From the NCBI GenBank assembly GCA_009699615.1, contig WLNV01000116.1:1-5597 (forward strand): a DNA stretch of 5,597 nucleotides, written 5' to 3'. Origin of the DNA: Actinomycetota bacterium (GTDB taxonomy: Bacteria; Actinomycetota; Thermoleophilia; Solirubrobacterales; Solirubrobacteraceae). Made by a program: the position numbers and the translations under genes. The stretch's first letter is position 1, and the number at the start of each line of letters is the position of its first letter. Positions 1-5,597 of the stretch are shown here, in pieces. Under the pieces are notes generated by a model. That model worked only from the letters and a program-made list of their open reading frames with translations. It was not told where the DNA came from and searched no databases.

Positions 1-373
1 CGGCCTCTGGGACGCATACCTGATCAAGGAGAACCACATCGCGATGGCCGGAGGAATCGCCGCCGCCGTCGCCGCGGCGCGTGCCGCCGACCCGGAGCTG
101 CCGCTGGAAGTCGAATGCCGCGACCCCGACGAGGTTGAACAGGCAATCGGTGCTGGAGCAGGGCGGATCCTGCTGGACAACATGACCGTCGCTCAGCTCA
201 GCGAAGTGGTGGCGCAGGTGGCCGGCCGCGCCGAGCTTGAGGCCAGCGGTGGCGTGACGCTGGAGACGGTCGCTGACGTCGCGGCCAGCGGCGTACAATT
301 CGTATCAGTGGGCGCGATCACTCATTCAGCCGCTGCTTTGGATCTGTCTCTGACAGTTGAGCTGACGCGATGA
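1..373 (+). CDS. nadC: Nicotinate-nucleotide pyrophosphorylase (carboxylating), C-terminal part
   Basis: This is the 3' end of NadC (quinolinate phosphoribosyltransferase), a cytoplasmic enzyme that turns quinolinate and PRPP into nicotinate mononucleotide, CO2 and pyrophosphate in de novo NAD synthesis. The reading frame is open from base 2 and gives 123 residues; the family is usually about 280, so more than half the protein, including its start, lies upstream of the window. Family motifs are visible in order: LIKENHI (Lys9 of the fragment), LEVECRD (Glu36/Glu38), ILLDNM (Asp59), EASGGV (80-85) and VGAITHSAAALDLSL (103-117), which together form the phosphate- and quinolinate-binding face of the barrel. 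These match the Lys, Glu and Asp positions known to be essential in the family. The stop codon overlaps the nadA start (ATGA, 370-373), so the two genes are almost certainly co-transcribed and translationally coupled. Identification is firm; only the missing N-terminus limits it. Confidence 0.96.
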   Translation, partial: GLWDAYLIKENHIAMAGGIAAAVAAARAADPELPLEVECRDPDEVEQAIGAGAGRILLDNMTVAQLSEVVAQVAGRAELEASGGVTLETVADVAASGVQFVSVGAITHSAAALDLSLTVELTR

Positions 374-1392
374 GTTCGATGCCGCTGCCGATGGCCCCCG
401 AACCGACTCCCGATCCGGCGATGATCGCCGAACTGCAGGCCGAGGTCCGCGAACTCGCGAAGGCGCGCGACGCAGTGATCCTCGCCCACAACTACCAAGT
501 CCCTGAGGTCCAAGATGTAGCCGACTACGTCGGCGATTCGCTCGGTCTCTCGCAGCAGGCAGCGAAGGTCGAGAATCCTGTGATCGCGTTCTGCGGCGTC
601 CACTTCATGGCCGAAACGGCATCGATCCTCGCGCCCGAGAAGACCGTTCTACTGCCGGATCTTGATGCCGGCTGCTCGCTCGCCGATTCGATCACGGCGC
701 CGGAGCTGGAACAGTGGCAGGCGCGCTACCCGGACGCGATAACCGTGATGTACGTCAATACGACGGCCGCGATCAAAGCACTGACCGACTACTGCTGCAC
801 CTCATCGAACGCCGTCGCCGTCGTTAACCACATCATCGCCGAGCACGGCCCTGACGTTGAGATCTGCTTCGGCCCCGACATGTTCCTCGGCGCCTACGTG
901 CAGAAGATCACCGGCCACCATCCGATGCACGTCTGGGACGGTGAGTGCCACGTTCACGCAGGGATTCGCCCTGACGACATAACACGCGTACGCGGCGAGC
1001 ATCCGGGCGCCGACTTCCTTATCCATCCCGAGTGCGGCTGTGTGACGTCGGTGATGGAGTACGTCGCCGCGGGCGATGTTGACGCCGAGGGCGTCCAGAT
1101 GCTCTCGACCGGCGGCATGATGGGTTACGCCGAGCAGGCCGAGGCGGAGGGCTCGAAGCGCGACGTGATCGTTGCGACCGAGGTGGGCATGCTCTACCCG
1201 CTCCAGCAGGCCGCTCCCGAGATCAACTTCATCCCCGCCAACGCCGAGGCCAGCTGCCGCTACATGAAGATGATCACGCTCGAGAAGCTTCGTGACACGC
1301 TCCGCGACGGGAGCGGCGAAGTGAAGGTCGAGCCGGCGATCGCTGAGCTGGCACGGCTGCCGATCGAGCGTATGGTCGCGATCAATCCTTAG
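370..1392 (+). CDS. nadA: Quinolinate synthase NadA, [4Fe-4S] enzyme
   Basis: NadA condenses iminoaspartate (made by NadB) with dihydroxyacetone phosphate to give quinolinate, the substrate of NadC. The 340-residue length is typical. Motifs run in order: AHNYQVPEVQDVADYVGDSL (39-58), FCGVHFMAETA (74-84), LPDLDAGCSLAD (95-106), YVNTTAAIKA (128-137), CCTSSNA (142-148), GPDMFLGAYV (168-177), WDGECHVH (189-196), HPECGC (219-224), STGGMM (246-251) and the ASCRYMKMITLEKL stretch (294-307). By position and context, Cys102, Cys193 and Cys296 are the likely iron-sulfur ligands; Cys296 stands alone, without the CxxCxxC cluster seen in E. coli. The conserved core starts near residue 35, so Met4, Met8 or Met18 could also be the start. 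The first ATG is preferred because it overlaps the nadC stop as ATGA. No strong Shine-Dalgarno is visible, so translation probably depends on reinitiation after nadC. The gene ends at a TAG 33 bases from the convergent sigma-factor gene. Confidence 0.97.
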   Translation: MSSMPLPMAPEPTPDPAMIAELQAEVRELAKARDAVILAHNYQVPEVQDVADYVGDSLGLSQQAAKVENPVIAFCGVHFMAETASILAPEKTVLLPDLDAGCSLADSITAPELEQWQARYPDAITVMYVNTTAAIKALTDYCCTSSNAVAVVNHIIAEHGPDVEICFGPDMFLGAYVQKITGHHPMHVWDGECHVHAGIRPDDITRVRGEHPGADFLIHPECGCVTSVMEYVAAGDVDAEGVQMLSTGGMMGYAEQAEAEGSKRDVIVATEVGMLYPLQQAAPEINFIPANAEASCRYMKMITLEKLRDTLRDGSGEVKVEPAIAELARLPIERMVAINP

Positions 1393-1425
1393 GCGCCCGC
1401 CTCGGGATCCCCGTGCGCGAAGCTG

Positions 1426-2745
1426 CTAGTCGTCGGAGGACTGACTGCTCGCCGGCTTGTCCTGACTACCGCCCGAATGGCTTCCGGAACCAGAACCCGA
1501 GCCGCCAGAGCCTGAACCGCCGCCTGAATCGGTTTTCCGGGGCTCAGGTGCGGCTTGATCCTCGGTCACTTGCGTGCGGTCCTCGCGAGGAGTGCGGCCG
1601 CTGTCGCCGCGCCCGGAGCCGCCGCCGTGGCTCTCTTGCGTGTCAGGTGTAGAAGGATCTGCCAGCGTCGGCCCGGCTTGGCCATCGTCGCTGCGGCCGC
1701 CTCTCCTGCCGCCATGAGGCCGCTCTGCTGCCGGCGGAGACGCAAATAGCTGGTCCTCTGCTCCTGATCCGCCGCCGTGGCCCGAAGGGCGCTCTGCGCC
1801 GGGGAATCCTCCGAGACCCGGTGCTTGTGTCGGCTGTCCGTGTCGGCCGCCGTTGCGTTGATGGCCGACCAGGTCGAACTGCGCTCCGGACGGACCGCCC
1901 GGAGCCAGCGCAATGGTGGTCCCGGCGACGCCGATCCTGCCAGCGCCAGCTGAACTGGCGCCGATGATCGCTGCGGCGGGGGCAGAGCGGCTGCCTTGGC
2001 TTACGACGTGCTCAATCTTGGGAGCTGCCGTCGCTACTGCGGCGACGGAGACAACGACGGCGCCGGCTTTCATCGCACTAGCGGCGAGAGCGTTGCCGCC
2101 GCCATCGGCCAGTGCTTCCGCGATTCGGTGGCTCATGTCCGGTGCTGCGCTGCGCTGCCCGTCGGCCAGCCAAAGAGCGAGAGGGAGCGGAGTTAGCGCC
2201 GTAGCTGCAGTGCGCAGCTGTACGCGGGCGCGGCGGACGAGCTGACGGACGCCGGCATCGCTCACTCCAAGGTCTGCCGCAACCTCCGCGTGGGCGCGGC
2301 CGTCAACGGCGACGGCCAGCAGCGCTGCGCGCTGCCGTTCGGGCAGTCCGGCGATCACGTTGAGCGCGCTTCGGACCTCTTCGTTCTGCTCGAGGATCGC
2401 GTGCGGGCTCAGCGCCGCGTCGGTCGCCTCTATTAGTTCAAGGTCTCCGGATTCGGATCGGTTCATTGCGTTCAGGGCTCCGTTGTGGACGATGCGGTAG
2501 AGCCAAGGCCGCAGGTCGCGGACCTCGGTTCCCGTAGTCAGCGCCGACCAGGCACTTAAGAACGCCGCTTGGACAACCTCTTCAGCCCGTGCCTGCCCCA
2601 GAAAACGCTCGGCATAGCGAGTCAATGCCTTGCTGTATCGGTCAACGATCGCTTCAAACGCGCGGTCGTGGCCGGAGCCAGCAAGCAACGCCAGCCGTTC
2701 GTCCGACTGCGTTCCAAGTAGGGATACGGAAATGTGAGGTGTCAC
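1426..2745 (-). CDS. ECF-like sigma-70 family sigma factor with long C-terminal Gly/Ser-rich extension
   Basis: The first ~180 residues look like an extracytoplasmic-function sigma factor, which directs RNA polymerase to chosen promoters. Sigma region 2 spans about 26-97: core-binding segment FEAIVDRYSKALTRYAERFL (30-49), then EEVVQAAFLSAW (55-66) and RPWLYRIVHN (79-88). Region 4 spans about 122-180: LPERQRAALLAV (134-145) and a helix-turn-helix from AHAEVAADLGVS to VRQLVRRARVQLR (151-178). The protein then continues for ~260 residues, unlike a usual ECF factor of 160-200. This part holds an Ala/Val-rich hydrophobic stretch at about 218-241 that may cross or touch the membrane, a second weaker one at about 256-282, and a low-complexity tail (283-439) rich in Gly, Ser, Pro and charged residues, ending in a run of GSG units. 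The start is GTG with a good Shine-Dalgarno (AGGAG, 5-base gap); the first internal Met is 94, inside region 2. No separate anti-sigma gene is present in the window. The regulon is unknown. Sigma identity is firm; the tail function is not known. Confidence 0.88.
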   Translation of the reverse strand: MTPHISVSLLGTQSDERLALLAGSGHDRAFEAIVDRYSKALTRYAERFLGQARAEEVVQAAFLSAWSALTTGTEVRDLRPWLYRIVHNGALNAMNRSESGDLELIEATDAALSPHAILEQNEEVRSALNVIAGLPERQRAALLAVAVDGRAHAEVAADLGVSDAGVRQLVRRARVQLRTAATALTPLPLALWLADGQRSAAPDMSHRIAEALADGGGNALAASAMKAGAVVVSVAAVATAAPKIEHVVSQGSRSAPAAAIIGASSAGAGRIGVAGTTIALAPGGPSGAQFDLVGHQRNGGRHGQPTQAPGLGGFPGAERPSGHGGGSGAEDQLFASPPAAERPHGGRRGGRSDDGQAGPTLADPSTPDTQESHGGGSGRGDSGRTPREDRTQVTEDQAAPEPRKTDSGGGSGSGGSGSGSGSHSGGSQDKPASSQSSDD

Positions 2746-2750
2746 GCGTG

Positions 2751-2755
2751 CTCCT
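2751..2755 (-). promoter_or_regulatory. Ribosome binding site of the sigma-factor gene
   Basis: On the minus strand AGGAG lies 5 bases before the GTG at 2745-2743. It fixes this GTG as the start, since no ATG lies nearby in frame. It is the only clear Shine-Dalgarno among the gene starts visible in the window. Confidence 0.75.
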
Positions 2756-2767
2756 GAACCTCAGACA

Positions 2768-2773
2768 AGGGTA
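2768..2773 (-). promoter_or_regulatory. Candidate -10 element of the sigma-factor gene
   Basis: The minus strand reads TACCCT in the 69-base gap between the peptidase stop and the sigma-factor start. It fits the TAnnnT pattern. A start of transcription six bases further on (A at 2761) would give a 15-16 base leader holding the AGGAG ribosome binding site. No convincing -35 is seen at 16-18 bases upstream, and no typical ECF GGAAC box, so autoregulation is not supported by the sequence. The call rests on motif and spacing only; the gene could also be read from the peptidase promoter. Confidence 0.4.
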
Positions 2774-2814
2774 ACGCCCATTTGTGACGCTTGCGCCTCT
2801 TCGGATTGGCGAAC

Positions 2815-4068
2815 CTAGGAAAACTCGGCGTCTTCGTGTGGTCCGACGCAGGCGATTGAGAGCTTGTCGGGGTCCACGCGCCTGGCAGCCTCGGCCACCT
2901 GGTCGTAGGTAACAGCATCGATCGCGGCAATCGCGTCGTCCGGATCGAAGCTCTCGCGATGGACGATCGCGCGCCCGGCGGCGTAGCCGGCAACAGAGTT
3001 GGTGCTCTCGAACGAGAGCACGCGGCGGCCGGCGACGTATGCGCGCGCCCGCTCAACCTCTTCCTCTGTCGGCCCGTCGCTCGCAAGCTCGCCAACGATC
3101 TCCTTCATCCGGGTGAATGCCTCGACCGTCTTTGCCGATTCCAGCCCGGCGCCAAGGATCAGTGCGCTGTAGTCGCTGGCGACGTGCGCCATCGCGAAGA
3201 CCGAGTAGGCGAGGCCGCGCTGCTCGCGGATCTCGTCGAATAGACGTGAACCCATCGAGCCGCCGAGCAGCGTCGAGTAGATCCCAAAGGCGACGCGCTG
3301 GCTGGCGTCGCTTGCGTCGAGGTCGGGCTGGTAGAGCATCCGCAGGTGCGATTGGTTGCTGTCGCGCTGTTCGACGATCGTGACCGGCTGGAAGGCAACA
3401 GGCGCCTCGGAGGCGGGCGCTTCGGGAAGCGATGGGAATCGGCCGAAGTACTCGTCAACCGCACCGTTTTCCGGAACGTGTTCAAGGTTGCCGACGATGA
3501 ATGCGCCGCCGAGCTGCCCGGCCCAGCGCCGCTCGCGGAAGGCGACGATCGCTTCGCGCGAGAATGTCTCGATGTGCTCTTCGGGGCCGAGCACGGTGCG
3601 GCCGAGCGGATGGTCACCAAAGCCGGCGCGTTCGATCAGGTCGCCGGCGACAGAGGCTGGCTCATCCTTGTAGCGCTGGATCTCCTGGATTACGACGCCG
3701 CGCTCCTTGTCGAGCTCTTCGGCGTCGAGCTTCGGCCGACCGACGAAGTCGGTCAGCAGGTCGATCGCCGGGATCGCCGATTCGGCCCGCACTGTGATGT
3801 GGAAGGCGACGAGGTCGTGGCTCGTGTAGGCGTTTAGCGATCCACCCATCCGTTCGGCCGTCTCATTGACCTTGCGGTAGTCGTCGTAGATCTGGCCGCC
3901 CTTGAAGACGAGATGCTCGAGGAAGTGCGCCATTCCGTTCTCTTCCGCGCTCTCCGTTCTCGCGCCGGCGTCGAACGCCACCAGAATCGTCGTGGCCCGT
4001 GTTCCGGGGATCGCGATGCGATGAACGGGGAGTCCGTTTGCGGCTGTACTGCTTGAGATCTGGGCCAT
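2815..4068 (-). CDS. M16 family zinc metallopeptidase (processing-peptidase-like, M16B type)
   Basis: This is a 417-residue protein from the chosen start. M16 peptidases are chambered zinc enzymes that degrade or trim peptides; bacterial M16B members of this size usually work as dimers. The inverted zinc motif is HFLEH (His48, Glu51, His52), followed by FKGG. The third zinc ligand is probably Glu129 in VVIQEIQ, 77 residues after His52, which is the family spacing. The substrate-binding R/Y pair of the second domain is present as RGLAYSV (Arg284, Tyr288), preceded by GGSMGSRLFDEIREQ (269-283). Because both half-sites are in one chain, it should be catalytically competent, unlike the split alpha/beta pairs. 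No signal peptide or membrane segment is seen, so it is probably cytoplasmic. The frame is open back to 4191, but the ATG at 4068 is chosen because the protein then begins directly before the usual NGLPVHRI strand, the upstream residues look non-homologous, and a -10 sits exactly 6 bases before it. An ATG at 4116 is the alternative. The substrate is unknown. Confidence 0.93.
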   Translation of the reverse strand: MAQISSSTAANGLPVHRIAIPGTRATTILVAFDAGARTESAEENGMAHFLEHLVFKGGQIYDDYRKVNETAERMGGSLNAYTSHDLVAFHITVRAESAIPAIDLLTDFVGRPKLDAEELDKERGVVIQEIQRYKDEPASVAGDLIERAGFGDHPLGRTVLGPEEHIETFSREAIVAFRERRWAGQLGGAFIVGNLEHVPENGAVDEYFGRFPSLPEAPASEAPVAFQPVTIVEQRDSNQSHLRMLYQPDLDASDASQRVAFGIYSTLLGGSMGSRLFDEIREQRGLAYSVFAMAHVASDYSALILGAGLESAKTVEAFTRMKEIVGELASDGPTEEEVERARAYVAGRRVLSFESTNSVAGYAAGRAIVHRESFDPDDAIAAIDAVTYDQVAEAARRVDPDKLSIACVGPHEDAEFS

Positions 4069-4074
4069 TCGATG

Positions 4075-4080
4075 AAGATA
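4075..4080 (-). promoter_or_regulatory. Candidate -10 of the M16 peptidase gene, leaderless spacing
   Basis: The minus strand reads TATCTT, then six bases (CATCGA), then the ATG at 4068. This places the A of the start codon at the expected +1, so the mRNA would be leaderless, which fits the lack of any Shine-Dalgarno before this ATG. No TTGACA-like -35 is seen 16-18 bases upstream. Weak -35 elements and leaderless mRNAs are common in actinobacteria. The call is based on motif and spacing. Confidence 0.5.
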
Positions 4081-4167
4081 GCGGCGGCGCTGGGCGCTCG
4101 CGGCGTCCTGCAGCATGCAATCGACGCTGCATCTCGCTGAGTGGGGAGGAATCCTGCGGCCCGGGGC

Positions 4168-4173
4168 TAACCT
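4168..4173 (+). promoter_or_regulatory. Candidate -10 of ftsEX, near-leaderless spacing
   Basis: TAACCT lies seven bases before the ATG at 4181, so transcription would begin at or one base before the start codon. A purine-rich GGAGGA occurs at 4145-4150, but it is about 30 bases from this ATG, too far to serve as its ribosome binding site, and no good start codon in frame lies at a proper distance from it. The element supports 4181 as the ftsE start. There is no clear -35. Confidence 0.45.
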
Positions 4174-4180
4174 CGCAGCA

Positions 4181-5074
4181 ATGGCCGCCACGGAGAAAGA
4201 ACTGCGCCTGCGCGATTCGCAGGTGGCTCAGCGTAAGGACGCTGACGCTGCGGCGACTCGTCCCGGCGACCCCGCCAACGCGATCGAGTGCCGTGGCGTA
4301 ACGAAGCGCTACGACACCAGCAAGGCAGGGCTGAGCGGCACGACCTTTTCGATCCGTCGCGGCGAATTCGTCTTCCTCGTCGGACCAACCGGTTCCGGCA
4401 AGTCAACGCTGATGCGCCTGCTGATCAAGGAGCTTGAGCCCGATCAAGGCCGCGTTCTCGTCGCGGGCCGAGATCTCGGCGAGTTGACGCACAAGCAGCT
4501 TCCCTTTTACCGCCGCAACCTCGGCGTCGTATTCCAGGACTTCAAGCTCCTGCCCGACCGCACGGTCTATGAGAACGTCGCCTACGCGCTTCAGGTGACG
4601 GGAAGTTCCCGCGCCGACATCCGCGAGAAGGTGCCGGACATCCTCCGTTTGACGGGTCTCGCAACGAAGCTCCATCATTATCCGGACCAGCTTTCCGGCG
4701 GTGAACAGCAGCGCGTCAGTATCGCCCGCGCGTTTGTGAACGCCCCGCCGCTGCTGCTGGCCGATGAGCCGACCGGAAACCTCGACCCTGAGACTTCGAT
4801 CGGCATCATGCAGCTGCTCTACCGGATCAACCGCACCGGCACGACGGTCCTTGTAGCGACGCACGATTCGGCGATGGTCGACCGGATGCGCCGCCGCGTC
4901 CTGGAGCTGGCCGAAGGCGTAATCGTCCGCGACGAACTTGACGGCCAGTACGCGCCGACCGACATGACGACGGCAGAGTTCGGCGCTCTGTTGCGTGAGC
5001 CTTCCCCCGAACCTCAGCGCGTGCCGAAGAAGCGCGAGCCGGGCGACGACTTCGACGAGGCGTTCAGAGACTAA
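4181..5074 (+). CDS. ftsE: Cell division ATP-binding protein FtsE, with N- and C-terminal extensions
   Basis: FtsE is the cytoplasmic ATPase of the FtsEX complex, which works through FtsX to switch on peptidoglycan hydrolases during division or cell-wall growth. All ABC motifs are present in the 297-residue product: Walker A GPTGSGKST (68-76), Q-loop Gln119 in VVFQDFKLLPDRTVYENVA (a hallmark of FtsE), signature LSGGEQQ (171-177), Walker B LLLADEP (191-197, catalytic Glu196), D-loop around GNLDPE (199-204) and H-loop His228. FtsE is usually 220-230 residues. Here ~33 mostly charged residues precede the first strand, and ~45 follow the ATPase fold, ending in a Pro-rich basic patch and an acidic end (DDFDEAFRD). 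The start at 4181 is preferred over the longer frame at 4115, whose extra residues would overlap the peptidase promoter and look non-coding. The stop overlaps the ftsX start (TAATG), so the pair is one operon. The FtsE call is supported by the FtsX neighbour. Confidence 0.95.
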   Translation: MAATEKELRLRDSQVAQRKDADAAATRPGDPANAIECRGVTKRYDTSKAGLSGTTFSIRRGEFVFLVGPTGSGKSTLMRLLIKELEPDQGRVLVAGRDLGELTHKQLPFYRRNLGVVFQDFKLLPDRTVYENVAYALQVTGSSRADIREKVPDILRLTGLATKLHHYPDQLSGGEQQRVSIARAFVNAPPLLLADEPTGNLDPETSIGIMQLLYRINRTGTTVLVATHDSAMVDRMRRRVLELAEGVIVRDELDGQYAPTDMTTAEFGALLREPSPEPQRVPKKREPGDDFDEAFRD

Positions 5075-5597
5075 TGAAACTCGGATTCTTCACCCGTGAG
5101 GCATTCACCTCAATCTCGCGCAACGCTGTGCCTAGCTTCGCTGCCTTGGCATCGGTGCTGGTAACGCTGCTCGTGCTTGGCGTCTTCATCCCAATCGTCC
5201 AAGCGACGACAGGCGCGGCAAACGACGTCCGCGGTCAGGTGATCGTCAACGTCTACATGAAGAGCGACGCGACCGCGGCAGACGCTCAGCGCGTACGCAC
5301 GCAGCTGACTGCGCTCGACGGCGTCAAGTCGGTTCAGTACGTCAGCAAGGACACCGCCTACGCGCAGGAACGGCGCAAGAACCCCGCTGCTTACGACCTG
5401 CTTGGCTCCAACCCGCTCCCCGACACGCTGCGTGTCACACCGACGAACCCCGACAACGCACTTGCGCTGGTCGGCGCGATCGAGCCGCAGACGCCGGGCG
5501 GGGGACGCACGACGATCGACCCGTCGATCGATTCGGTCGGTTCTTCGAAGGACAACACCGACAAGATCTTGACCGCCACTCGCGTCGTCAAGCTGAC
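5074..5597 (+). CDS. ftsX: Cell division protein FtsX, N-terminal part (runs off window)
   Basis: FtsX is the membrane partner of FtsE. It has four membrane segments and a large extracellular loop that contacts hydrolases or their activators. The ATG shares one base with the ftsE stop (TAATG), and the frame stays open to the end of the window for 174 codons. The fragment shows a short cytoplasmic start with FFTREAFTSISRN (5-17), a hydrophobic membrane segment at about 22-43, and then the first part of the extracellular domain, with VNVYMKSDATAADAQ (58-72), a GVKSVQYVSKDTAY segment (83-96) and the family-typical NPLPDTLRVTP (113-123). Membrane segments 2-4 lie beyond the window. A Gly/Pro/Ser-containing stretch at about 137-159 looks like an enlarged loop compared with the compact version in many FtsX proteins. 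A weak GAGG at 5057-5060 is rather far from the start, so translation is probably coupled to ftsE. Confidence 0.93.
   Translation, partial: MKLGFFTREAFTSISRNAVPSFAALASVLVTLLVLGVFIPIVQATTGAANDVRGQVIVNVYMKSDATAADAQRVRTQLTALDGVKSVQYVSKDTAYAQERRKNPAAYDLLGSNPLPDTLRVTPTNPDNALALVGAIEPQTPGGGRTTIDPSIDSVGSSKDNTDKILTATRVVKL

Noticed and set aside
1393..1425. Possible bidirectional terminator between convergent nadA and the sigma gene (CGGG-ATC-CCCG at 1403-1413).
   Set aside because: The stem is only 4 base pairs with a 3-base loop, there is no T-run on either side, and such short GC palindromes are expected by chance in this DNA.
1426..2000. Frameshift joining a sigma factor to an unrelated low-complexity frame.
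   Set aside because: The tail runs on in the same frame without interruption through a hydrophobic segment to a stop just before the convergent nadA end, and I see no domain continuing in another frame. Only comparison with relatives could exclude it fully.
1413..2245. Several open frames on the plus strand, and another on the minus strand at 1566-1913, opposite or within the sigma-factor tail.
   Set aside because: They are Arg/Ala/Cys-rich translations typical of shadow frames in GC-rich DNA, have no family motifs, and overlap a frame with recognisable sigma domains.
2959..3837. Long plus-strand open frames opposite the M16 peptidase.
   Set aside because: The minus frame holds the zinc motif and R/Y pair; the plus frames have no recognisable domain and are compositional by-products.
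4144..4150. GGAGGA as the ftsE ribosome binding site.
   Set aside because: It is about 30 bases from the ATG at 4181, and the in-frame codons at a workable distance are not usual starts; the leaderless explanation fits better.
4403..4864. A 153-residue minus-strand frame inside ftsE.
   Set aside because: It is fully antisense to the Walker A to Walker B part of ftsE and shows no motifs.

Overview
The window is strongly GC-rich, densely coded bacterial DNA. It carries six protein-coding genes on both strands: two complete biosynthesis or regulatory genes, one protease, one complete ABC ATPase, and a partial gene at each edge. The gene content (three-cysteine NadA downstream of NadC, FtsE-FtsX, an M16B-type peptidase, and an ECF-like sigma factor with a long Ala/Gly/Ser-rich C-terminal extension) and the apparent leaderless starts suggest a high-GC actinobacterium. 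My best guess is the Thermoleophilia/Solirubrobacterales side of the phylum. That placement is inferred from protein style, not from a marker gene.

Layout: positions 1-1392 (+) hold the end of nadC and all of nadA, coupled by an ATGA overlap. They form the tail of a de novo NAD (quinolinate) operon. Positions 1426-2745 (-) encode a sigma-70 family (ECF-like) sigma factor with a roughly 240-residue non-sigma tail that includes one probable hydrophobic segment. Positions 2815-4068 (-) encode a zinc metallopeptidase of family M16 carrying both the HxxEH zinc motif and the R/Y pair. Positions 4069-4180 are a short divergent promoter region. Positions 4181-5074 (+) encode FtsE, and FtsX starts at 5074 (TAATG overlap) and runs off the window.

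How the genes relate: NadA and NadC act in sequence (iminoaspartate to quinolinate to nicotinate mononucleotide). FtsE and FtsX form one membrane complex that couples ATP hydrolysis in the cytoplasm to activation of cell-wall hydrolases outside. The M16 peptidase and the sigma factor lie head-to-tail on the minus strand, but the sigma gene seems to have its own promoter and ribosome binding site. There are no RNA genes, mobile elements, CRISPR arrays or non-coding stretches over 300 bases that I can support. The window is mostly ordinary housekeeping DNA. The points most worth a second look are the tailed, possibly membrane-tethered sigma factor and the paired leaderless-type promoters between the peptidase and ftsE.
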